DNA of 64,000 bases from Pelecanus crispus (lineage: Eukaryota; Chordata; Aves; Pelecaniformes; Pelecanidae): NCBI RefSeq assembly GCF_030463565.1, contig NC_134653.1:33107150-33171149 (forward strand). Reading direction: 5' to 3'. The notes beneath the pieces were generated by a model that was given only the letters and a program-made list of their open reading frames with translations, searched no databases and was not told the DNA's origin. This document shows positions 29,601 through 41,600 of this stretch, piece after piece (position 1 is the first letter of the stretch; each line of letters starts with the position of its first letter). The translations under genes and the position numbers were made by a program.

Positions 29601-32600
29601 CTCTCTGTCCAGAATGGCATCCTGACAACATATGCAAGCCGCTTCCCACTCTGTATTGACCCACAACAACAGGCATTACATTGGATTAAGAAGAAAGAAG
29701 AGAAAAACAACCTCAGGGTAAAGATAAATAATCATTTTACCTCTTTACTGGTTGTTTTAAAAGCTGCATAAGTATCTGTTGCCCTGAATAGGAATCCAAT
29801 TATGTACTGACAGATGTGTTGACTACTGTGTCTCTAAAATAGATAGTGAATATCACTGTTCACATGACCCTCAGTTCTTTAGGATGGATGGTTTGTTTGG
29901 AATCTTGGACAGCCTTAGTACATGCAGAAATACTATAACCAAAAGGCTGGTGTAGCTGTGTTTTATCTCAGCTTCAGGATGGAGTTTCCATGTAGGACAG
30001 TAACACAGAGGCGCAGTTGGAACTTTGAAGAATAGTTTCCAAATGGAAATTATTCTCAACTGATCAGAAAAAAATAAGCATCTTTACTGTTTTGTACCAG
30101 TGCAGTTTGTATCATCTGTAAGACAAAAAGCAACAAAGAGCAAACTTCGTTAGTGCTGGCAACTATTATAAAATAATAACATTCAGCAAATTGAATATCA
30201 GTTCTCTTTTCATATCTTCCCATAATTCTCTTGCAGATGGCTTCCTTTAATGACCCAGATTTCCTTAGACAACTAGAACTGGCCATAAAGCATGGAAGCC
30301 CTTTCTTGTTGCATGGTGTCGATGAATACATTGATCCTGTGATAGACAATGTCTTAGAGAAGAATATTAAAGTTGCACAGGGGCGAACATTTGTTGTCCT
30401 GGGTGACAAAGAGGTCGACTATGACAGTAACTTTAGATTGTACCTGAACACCAAATTATCGAACCCAAAGTATTCTCCCTCTGTGTTTGGCAAAGCTATG
30501 GTTATCAATTATACAGGTAAGCAAAACTGTCTATTTAGTAACAAAGTAGTGATTACGCTGTAGTGCAAGTTTAGAGCCTGGGTGTTTGTCTGAAAGCAAT
30601 GAAACTCTAAAATATTCATAGTCACCCTTATACTTAGCATGTGATTTAATAGAAAGTTCTTCTCACTTCTCTCTTTTAAAATGAAACTGAGCTAAATATC
30701 TCTTCTTGCATCTGTCGGGTTAGGATGCTTTGGTAGAATTAAGATACGGAGTTATTAACCAAGTCACTCTGTTGCATCGCTGTAGTTTTATGAGATGATC
30801 GAGATGAAATAAGTTGTATAAAAGCTCTCCTTGTGTTTAAAAAAAGTCTGTGTGCTGTGTACATGTTTTGTATCTGTAGTTACACTAAAGGGCCTAGAGG
30901 ATCAGTTGCTCAGTGTCATTACGGGTTTTGAAAGAAGAGAATTGGAAGAACAGAGAGAACATCTCATCCAGGAGACAAGTGAAAACAAAAACTTGCTGAA
31001 AGATCTGGAAGACTCTCTCCTTCGGGAACTGACGTCTTCCACAGGAAACATGTTGGACAACTTGGACTTGGTGCAAACCCTGGAAGAGACAAAATCCAAA
31101 GCTACCGAGGTACCGGCTCTGGGCTTTTTGGAAGGTTATCTACTAATAGAACATCGTCCTTCCTTTTTCATTGTGCTTCACCTTTCACCCTTGAGGCTAG
31201 CAATTAGTTTGAAAAGAAATGGAGAGTTTTCTCATTAGTATGTTGCATCTTTCAGTATTGGGCAGTATTTCATTGCATCAGAGAACCAAATCCTACCTTC
31301 AGGAAAGTCCTTATCAGTACCAAAGTAATGGTTGTTTACAGTTCTAAAGCAAAGAGCATATGATATATTTCTTTCAGCTCTGAAACAACCCTTGTCTTGT
31401 ATTGTATCAGATCTGAAATGAAAAATGAAGATATTTGTTACTCAAGAGAGGATGTAGAATCTCCATTCTTGGAGGTTTTCAGGCCGTAGTTGGGCAAAGC
31501 CACAGCTGACCTGATCTAACAGTGGTCATGGTCCAGCTTTGGGCAGAAAGTTGAACTAAAGATCCCCAGAGGCCCCTTCCTACGCTATTTCCATGCTTCT
31601 GTGTAAATCTTTGCCTTTACTTTTCATAAATATACAGGGTGGGATTAATTTTATCTAACTTTTGATTTTTACAATTCATACTACTTCTTTAGGGTTACCT
31701 GCCCAGATTCCCAGTATAGTCAACATAGAGAGGCAGGCACTGAATAACTCTGCTTATTGTTATATAATATACGTACGATGAATCAGCGCAATAATTACAT
31801 GTGTATAAAATCAATGCATGGCTAGGTGATTGAAAAACTGAATCTGGCTGAGACGACAGCGGTGGATATTGATCGCCTTCGAGATGGCTACAGACCAGCT
31901 GCCAGGAGGGGGGCCATTTTATTCTCCGTTTTGTCTGAAATGGCACTTGTCAACATCATGTATCAGTACTCACTGGTCTCCTTCTTAGAGGTTTTTGGAC
32001 TCTCTCTTCGGAAATCCATGCCCAGTCCTATTCTTGTGAAGAGGTTAAAAAACATCATGGATACATTGACTTTCAACACGTATAACTATGGCTGCACAGG
32101 TTAGTGTGATTTAGTGACGGGCTGATACTGTGTTGTGCAAATGCTTGATAAAAGCCATGCCTTCGGTTGGTTTACATTAAAGAGGCAAGTTACCAAACAG
32201 TGAATTCACTAATGTTCAGTTCTCAGCATTGGTCCTGGTTCACACTTTAGTCCTTGCTATTTCTGTTTGAAGAAACTATGCATATTACCAATGTAACTTT
32301 TAAAGAAATGCTTTTCTTAATACAGTTAGGAATGGTAAATCGCAGCTATGGGTCTCACATCCCTGGACGTAGCTCACAGATGCTGCTTTGACTCTGTAAG
32401 CCTGATCCAAAGCCCCATCTTTGATCACCCTGATCTTTGTGGGGTGACCAGATGCAGGATATGGATTTAAAGATCGCTCCAGTTCTACGCATTTAGCAGC
32501 TGATTTTTTAAAATATTGTCGTTTTAATGTAGGCTTGTTTGAGAAGCACAAGTTACTATTCTCCTTTAGTATGACTGTCAGGATAGAACAAGCTGATGGC

Positions 32601-35600
32601 AGAGTTCCACAAGAAGAACTTGAGTTCTTTTTAAAAGGTAAAGTGAATATTTATATATAAATATATAGCTATATGTAGCAATAGCTAAAATATCTTTCAA
32701 AGATAGATTTTTGACTAGATATGAGTAGCTGTAAGAGCTAGCACCTAGCGAGACCACTGAAGAGAGCTAAACGATGTTGGTTTACACGAATTGTGGATTC
32801 CACTATTTGTATTTTTTTCACTTTGTTAAACAGTGAAGAGGCTAATCTTTCTCTGCAGAGGTTGACAAATCTCACATTAGCTAATTGTTAGGCTGTTACC
32901 TGAGAAAATAATCTTTAGTTGTTTTCTGACTGTGTATAAATAATTTTAGAAATGGTCGCAAAGATACAACTCTGGCTTTTGCAAGCACTTGTAAAATGCC
33001 ATCTTTTCTTCAGCAGACCAGTTTAATCTTACAGTGCTTCCAGAAACAAATTTCCAATTGGTTTCTCTGTGCAGTGGGACTGTATGTGTGGTCATGTATT
33101 GGAGAATTTATGACATGGACATTCACTCTGGTTTCTGAATGTGACTAGGCAATATTTCCCTGGAGAAGAGTGCACGAAAGAAACCGTATGCTTGGCTTCC
33201 AGATCAAGGCTGGGAAGACCTAATTCGCTTGTCTGAACTATTTCCTGAGAAATTTGAATCTCTTCCAGATGATGTGGAAAAAAATCCAGATGTATGGAAA
33301 AATGTACGTGCTTTTCTGCAATCCTGTTCTCTCTCCTTGTTTTTCTTCTGTATTGAATGTTCAAGTATGATGCAATGTGCCATAGCACTTGGCAGGAGGC
33401 ATGTGACCGCTGGCTTTTTCTGTCGAGGCCTTGCTCTTCTTCTTGACCTCAGTTAGTGGTTGGCTTATTTCCAGAAGAATTAGGGCTCTTATTATTTAAA
33501 AAACAAACCAAAAAAATCTTCCCTGGTATACTCTAGATTTTTTATTTTTCAGTCAAATGCCTTAGACGAGGTATTTGCCCTGTTGAAGTCAGTGGAATTT
33601 TTTGCTGTTGATTTCAACAGTCAACATTTCACTGTTATTTTTGTACTGCTAAATTGTACTTTGATCTTCTTGTGGCAGTGAGTTCTATAGGCTAGTTACA
33701 AACACAGACTTTCCTTTGTTCTGCCTTTAGTTTCATTCCAGGTCTTGTTGCTTTATAAGAAGTCTCTCTGTAAGCAATCTGTTAAGACCTTTAGCTTGAG
33801 ATGCTATTTTCTGTATCTGAAGAGAATGACTTGACATAAAATGAAAGTACAAATGTGTTTCTGGACTTGAATACTTTATACTGAAAAAGTTGAATATTTT
33901 ACATTCACTTAATCTTTTAATATTCTTTTGCAGCTGATTGACTTTGTTCTCCTTGTGTTTGTTGGCCCCTCGTTAATCAAATTGCTTTTGTCCGCTTTCC
34001 TGGTATTTTCATTGGTAGAACCATTTGGTCCATTCGGATTGTCTTCCATCTTTTCTTGCCAGTGGTATGATACAGATGCTCTGGAGCAGATGCCATTCCC
34101 CATGCAGTACCAGGACAATCTCACGAACTTTCAGAAGCTCCTACTTTTAAGGTGTTTCCGGGTGGACCGACTATATCGGGCAGTAATGGACTATGTTACT
34201 CTGACAATGAGTGAGAAGTAAGTCACTCTCTTCTTTTGAATCTGAATGACACCATTCAGGTATTTCACACAGAACTGTAGTTGTCATCAGCTATGTAAAT
34301 GACTTTGTAATTTGCCTAAACAACAGAGCATGATTTGTCTGCATCATTTCCATGTGCAGTCTGCAGTGAGCTTTGATGTTTGTGTAAAAGTCATCTTTTA
34401 CACAAGGTGCCTGCTCTTGTGTAAATTAGCGGTTTATTGTGCTTCTTTTCCCTACCAGGTACGTGCAGCCCCCTGTGATCAGCTTTGAAGCTATCTTTGA
34501 GCAGAGCAGTCCTTACTCACCAGTTGTTTTTATCTTAAGTCCTGGCTCTGATCCTGTCAGTGACCTCATGAAACTGGCCGAGAGGACAGGCTTTGGAGGG
34601 GATAGACTCAAACTCCTAGCCATGGGACAAGGCCAAGAAAAGGTAACTTCAGTAGGAGGATAGGGACATGCTGTGTGCAGCAAGGTAGTCTGTGAATTGC
34701 AGAACATGCTCCTAATGTTGTGGGCCTGTTCAAATTTCCTTTCCAAAGGCCGGCTCCATTTTAAAGAGAGTTACTCTTTGGTTCAGACACAGCATATGAT
34801 TTGCCAGCCTGGGAATAATGCTTTCCTGGAATGTGAAAAGGGGCATTTGGCTGATTCAGAATCAGAATGATATTGTTGTCTGTTAAAAAATAGTTGAGCT
34901 GAAAAGATGTTACTCTGCAGCCTTTCAAAGGTTAATCAGTGACCCTGTGTCTCTGTGTATGGACATGAGTTGATTGGAAGTCACACTGTTTGTTACCAAA
35001 AAGATACCCTGCTGCTCTTTCTGTCTTTCCTGTAGCTTTCCTTTTTTTACGGACACTAAGGCAGGGTTGTCCAAAGCTTAGCAGCTGACTGAATTTGCTG
35101 TGAATTCAGTCAGTGGGAGAACTCCTGTTAGATTCATTCAGACCGCCACTGCCTAGGCTCTGATCTTCACCCTCTTCTGGGCCATGCACACTCCTGCACT
35201 GTTTGGAAATACTTCAATGCTCTGCATGACTTTTAATTTCAAAAGGAATTAATGAGATAAAAAAAAGCATCTCGGAGCAGCTTCTTGTGGTATTGGAAAA
35301 GGTCTGTTCTCAGCAAGGAGCATTCTGGTAACTCTACTAAAACTAACTAAAAGGCTGAGTGTGCTTGCAAGCAGGAAGAAATCCATTGCGCTAACCCGTC
35401 AGAGCCCAGGATGAAGGGGGAGTTAGTCACAGACTGTGTTTTCCCTCTCTTAAGATTGCTTTGCAGATGCTGGAGAATGTGGTGGTTCGTGGGGAGTGGT
35501 TAATGTTGCAGAACTGTCACCTTTTGGTGAGGTGGCTTATCAATCTGGAAAAGGCCCTGGAGAAAATTACAGACCCTCACCCAGACTTTCGCCTCTGGCT

Positions 35601-38600
35601 GACTACTGACCCGACCAAGGGCTTCCCAATTGGAATACTGCAGAAGTCATTAAAGGTACTGTACAGTGGGGGAACGCCAGTCAGGAGAGCATGTCTTATT
35701 CAGCAAAACAGACTGGCTTTGGGGGGAACGTGACCTGAATGCAGCACGTTGACTTGGGCTGTATGTACTAGCTTTCTGTCTTTATCAGCCAAATCCTTTT
35801 TTCATCATCCTGTTTACCTTATGGTGATTTTTCCTTTGGGTGAAAGCTGTTCGGCAGGTTTTTTTCTGAAGCAGTTATTTCAGAGTAGAGGTTTGTGAGT
35901 AACCCTGGAAATGTGACAAATGCTCTTTAGATTCAAATGCCACCACAAGTGAGGAATATCCGGAGAGACAGAAATAGTCCTGTCAGTGAGTCCTGACGCT
36001 GAAGTGCAGAACCGAGGTCTCTGTCTAGCCTGGCAATAGTGCCAGTGGAGCAGACGTCGTAATAGGATAATGCTTTCCAGCTGCTACTTCAGGCTGCAGC
36101 ATTTATCAGAAGCAAGCTGAGCTGATTATTTTGAAGGCACAAGTCATGATGCTGTCCTAATGTTCTTTTCAGTGGCCGCTTTACTTCTGTTGTGGTGAAC
36201 CAGTCCTGTAAACATAATAATTTTATTTCACAGATTTGAAAGCAGTGGCATGACAGATCCACCCAATATGTGCTTTGTGTATCAGTGACAGCCCTGGAGT
36301 ATTCACTTCCAGCACTGCTTAGTGCTGCAGTGGGGAGAAGTGAGCACGAACGTATCTTTAAAAGACTGCAAACGTGCACTTTCTAGGTCTAGCCGTGAGC
36401 GGTGAGAACAAAGGTTTTAGAGCACTTTGAAAAAGCTGCCAGAAAGCTGGCTCTGCCTCAGCTTGATCATCGGTAAAGCCATATTAAAACCTGTTAAGCC
36501 ATCTTACTATGGTGATATGTAGGACACACCGAAATACGTAAAGTAGTGGTAATATTTCAGTAAATTAGATCTTCAAGTATGATAAATATTAATGTCTTTC
36601 CAGTAACACGACTATTTCTAAAATAATATCGTTTCTCTTTACATGCGTGCGTTTAACTTCATAAACTTAAAAGGTCTGTTTCATGACTTAAAAGGTCTGT
36701 TTCATGTCTTTACTTAAGAAAAAATTCCATATTGGTATGAATTTGGAAAGCTGTTCAAAATTTTCAAGCTTGCATTGTGTAGCTTACTTAAAGAGCGTGA
36801 TATATTTACAGCTTATTTTCCTGAGGCTATCCAGTAATTGATGGCTTCCCTAATTAATTTGATAGGTTGTGACAGAACCACCTAATGGTCTGAAACTGAA
36901 TATGAGAGCCACCTACTTCAGAATTCCCCAAGAAGCCTTAGAGCAGTGCCCACATCCTGCCTTTAAATCCTTGGTCTACGTCTTGGCATTTTTCCATGCT
37001 GTGGTTCAGGAGAGAAGGAAGTTCGGGAAGGTTGGCTGGAACGTACCATATGATTTTAATGAATCTGATTTCCAGGTAAGAAAATAATTACAACGGCTCG
37101 TGTATTCTTGAGTTGCTCGGCTTCTTTTTGAAAACATATAATCTATCCAGCTTCAATCCTTTCTCACAATAACATTTTGCCTCATTTTTTTCTGCTGCTG
37201 TGGACTCCTGTAGACTCCTGATCTTCTATCATGTCCCTTTTGGCCACTAAAAATTAATCAGATTCCCAATCCTTCATGTTTATATTGCCTCTCTCATGGG
37301 TTTCTTTTCTTACGAGGATTTATACTTTTTAATTATTTGAGAAAGAAATGATTGTTAGTTTTCAAACAAGAACTATGTTAAATAAAATCTATGGATATGT
37401 ATAGTTGATTTATGAATCTTCTTATCTCACATGTTCCAACAACTTTATTAGGTCTGCATGGAAATTCTTAACACATACTTGACAAAAGCGTTCCAACAAA
37501 ATGATGATAAAATCCCCTGGGGCAGTCTCAAGTACCTTATTGGTGAGGTGAGTGCCTGCAGTGTCACTAAGGAACACCTGATGGTAAAAGAATCCAGACA
37601 GATGAAGCTTCCTTTCTGCATGGGCTGTATGCTCACGTAGAGCTGGCTGAGAATCTCTCCTGGGCAGTCTTGAAACTCCTGTGTAGCCCTGAGCAAGTCA
37701 CTTAATCTCATTGTCTCAATAAAATGGGGCCATTGTGTGTAACTGCATGACAGGGGAGTTACGGTGCTTAATTAATTTTGAGCGAGAGTGCCCTTGGGAT
37801 CCTCTGATGAAAGGTACTGAACAGCACAACTTTACAGTATTATTAGTACAGTGGAGTATTACTGATGTGAGAGCTGTGCTGAGTTTCTAAAGCTCTCACA
37901 GTGCTGTTATGTGATACGTGCTGTGTAGCAGCCGGGCAGTTCAATGTAGCTGCTCTGACATGAAATCGTACAGGGAGCTGTTGTTTTGCAGCACTTCATC
38001 CCAGCTGAGCATGAGCTGGTACCCGAGGAAGGTACCGTTGCACATAAATGACCAGGACTGGTTCTTAGGAGCGCCCAGAGCAGCTGTCTCCAGACTAAGT
38101 CCAAAGACTTCCTGCTGGTCCCCCCTTGAGAGGGGGCTAGAGAAGATGTGCTTGGTATCCCTTCCAGCGGACTGTGTTACACCATGCGCTCGCTGCAGAG
38201 GCAAAGAGTGTTTTAGACCTTTCAGTGATTTTTTAACTGTATTTCCTGCCCCAAATGGCAGTGCTGTAATATTGATGTAACTAATTTCTAGGTCATGTAC
38301 GGTGGGCGCGCAATTGATAGCTTTGATCGTCGCATTCTGACCGTCTATATGGATGAGTACCTCGGTGATTTCATATTTGACACATTCCAAGTGTTTCATT
38401 TTTATAAAAATGACAAGGTTGATTATAAAATTCCACAGGGGACTGTAAAAGATGACTTTGTTGGTAAGAAATGCTTTTCCTGCCACATAAGTTAACATTA
38501 AAAAAAAAAAAAAAATTCTACTTAGAGTATACATTCTCTCCACGTGTCCATTGGTGGATATGAGAAGTTGAAAGGAACTTGAGGCATTGCGTGTGTATGT

Positions 38601-41600
38601 ATTGCAATGTGGTAATCCACTGATGATCCTGCTCTTGCTTTATAGGAGCAGCCCTTTGTAATGTGAGTTTACCAGCCAGCTCCTAATTTCATTAAAAAGA
38701 AAAAAACCCAAATCCCCAGATAAACAGCATGGGGTTTTTTTAAGTGATACATTTTGGGGGGTGGGAGGGTGTGTGCGCGCACATTTCATGCTTAAAAATG
38801 TTTAATTGATCTTGCAGTGTTTCAACACCAGCTATAGCATTTGATTTTTTCAAGCAGAGCAATAACAAAAAAAAAAACCTGCTCATGGAATTCTCTGCAG
38901 GATTCTTTTGTGCCTGGTAGCTGTGGTTTAATATAGCGCATCTTTAGGAAGCGTGTTTTTGTCTTGCAGAGGCGATAGAATCTCTGCCGCTTGCTAATAC
39001 CCCAGAGGTGTTTGGTCTTCATGCAAATGCCGAGATCGGGTATTATACGCAAGCGGTTCGTGATATATGGTCTCATCTTCTTGAGCTGCAGCCTCAAACA
39101 GGTATGTTCTCCGTTACTTTGAACTGGTTTTGTAAATAACACATAACGAGGTGGCGAGCCCTTTGCCACGGGGCTCGGGGTGCCTGGGTGCTGGCACTGC
39201 CGCCGCGGCGCTGCCCGCACCCTGCGTGGGGGGGTGCACGGTGCTGGGGGGCATGGAGGGGTGGTGTCACGGGATGCTGTCACGGGCTGGTGTCACAGGA
39301 CGGTGTCACGGTCCTGGGGAGCAGAGGCAACGACCCAGCGGGGACGGGGAGGTGAGCGGCAGCTGAGCCGCTTAGCCCTGCCAGCGTGGCCGTGGTCCGG
39401 CGCGTGGCCGGAGGCAGTTTGAGGCACGCAGGGAGCCTCGCGGTGCACGTGTCAGCGCTGCAGAGGGAGGGGACTTTGGTGCCAAGAGGTGAGTCAGCTC
39501 TCTTAGAGAATTAATAACAGAAGGGGGAATCTCTGCAGATTTAGTCTTGCTAAACCATTTTTTGTTTCAGGTGAAACGGGTACAGGAATTAGTCGAGATG
39601 AGTATATTGCAAATGTTGCTAAGGATATAGAAAACAAAATACCTGAAGTATTCGATCTTGACCAGATACGGAAAGGTTTTGGACCAGAGATATCCCCGAC
39701 GACTGTGGTGCTGTTGCAGGAACTGGAACGTTTTAATAAGCTGATCATTCGAATGGCAAAGTCACTGGCTGAACTGCAACGTGTAAGTAAGAACGCAGCT
39801 ACCGCTGCTCACAGCAACGAGAGGAAATCCCTCGGGCTTTACCTGCCCCAGGCTGGCACTCAGACTCTCACCATCCTTCCAGGCCTTGGCCGGGGAAGTT
39901 GGAATGAGCAGTGAACTGGATGATGTGGCTCGGGCTCTCTTTAACGGACAGATTCCTGGAATCTGGCGGCAGCTGGCCCCCGATACACTCAAAACACTTG
40001 GAAACTGGATTATTTTCTTTAGAGCTCGGTATAACCAGTACAGCAGCTGGGTGAGTGCCTCCAGAAAGCTTTTTGTTTTGTTAATCTGCACGCTACGCTA
40101 TGCACATTGGCGCAGAAGTCAGTGAAGGCACACTGTGTTAGACGAGTTACTTGAACTAAGGCCAGTCAGCGCTAGAATGGTAACGAACCATGGCATGACG
40201 ATGGAGGCAAGGCAGACGAGCCACCGGCCAGTCTTTAAGAGCCTTGGCCTCTGGGCTGAGTACCAGGTGTGGTGGCAGGACCAGGTGCTGCAGCTTTGTC
40301 TTCTGTGATTGCAGGTTAACGAGCGTGAGCCAAAGGTGATGTGGCTCTCGGGCCTGCACATCCCGGAATCTTACCTGACGGCTCTTGTTCAAGCCACCTG
40401 CAGGAAAAACAAGTGGCCCCTGGATCACTCCACCCTCTACACCGAGGTGACCACGTACAGGACCGCAGAAGAGATCGATGAAGGGTCTACTCAAGGTAGG
40501 TGTTTTTATGATTATTTGGCAAAAATAATGTAGTTAATTGGCGTGAGAGAAATTGCCTGGCACAGCGAGTACATTACTCAGCCTGCACCTCCGCAGGCAG
40601 TACCCTCGGCCATGCGTTTCACAGTCCACATGATTTCAAGCTGGGAAGCAGCTGGCTTCTGGGTTCCGCTTTCCTGCTGAGCCCCTGCAAGCACAAAGTA
40701 TGAGCCTCTTTCCTCGGCTCTTTTCACCTGCATGCATGTGTTTGAACTTACACCTCTCCCCTGCACGCTCGCTCGCTCTCTCCTTTTCGCTTACTGGCTA
40801 GAACATTACCGGGCCTAGCAGGTTTCTAAAGACCTATTTGCACCGCAAAAAAAAAAAAATTGAAATATATTTAAACAAAAAGTAAATACAACTATGTATG
40901 ATTTATTGTGTAAATATATCTTCATGAAATTTCTATGACCGGCAATGCTCTAATTACTAAATACAACAAACTCTGGGCAAAGGGGACAGCTAAGCAATGC
41001 TTTTAAGCACTAGACCTGATTGGGAACACAGGAGGAAAAGGAAAAATGGGATTGTTTTTGCTCAATCTAACTTTCCTTTAAAAATAAGTCACCTCAAGGG
41101 CTCACCTAGACTGGTCTTTATTTACTACCGTTTCATCAAAGTGCTTGGTATTTGTACCAGAACAACTCTCTCCCAATGCTACACCTTTTGTCAGACTGAT
41201 GTAACGAGCACTCCCACAGGAATTAAAAAACTCTTGTAACCTGGCTATTACTGGGGCAAGTAATTGGAGGATGGCACCCACTGTGGGGAAGAAAACTGCA
41301 AGCAAATCAGTATTTATTCTTAGTAACGTTTATCATATGTCGTGCAACTGAGGCAATTTTAATTTGAAAAAAATTTTTTAAACATGGTAGGTCACAGTTG
41401 TATTATAAAAGCAAACACCGCAGATAATGTACGTCTGTGTAGGTGCAGCGTAGCGAGTTTTGTTGTGCCTGTAAGTGCTAAGGACGGCTAGTGCAGGAAC
41501 AGCTTTCTTAAACTGTTGTTTTTTTAGTGGCTCGCTTTACAGGAGCTGTTGCATTTTCTGCCTGTACAGGCTGCTTTGTTTCCGGTCTGTTTCTGGAAGG

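Noticed and set aside
37941..38543. 200-codon minus-strand frame opposite DNAH10 exon 55
   Set aside because: It overlaps a certain exon antisense and ends in a poly-A shadow. It has no family match that I recognise.
38822..39283. 153-codon minus-strand frame opposite DNAH10 exon 56
   Set aside because: It is a shadow of the coding exon on the other strand plus GC-rich intron.
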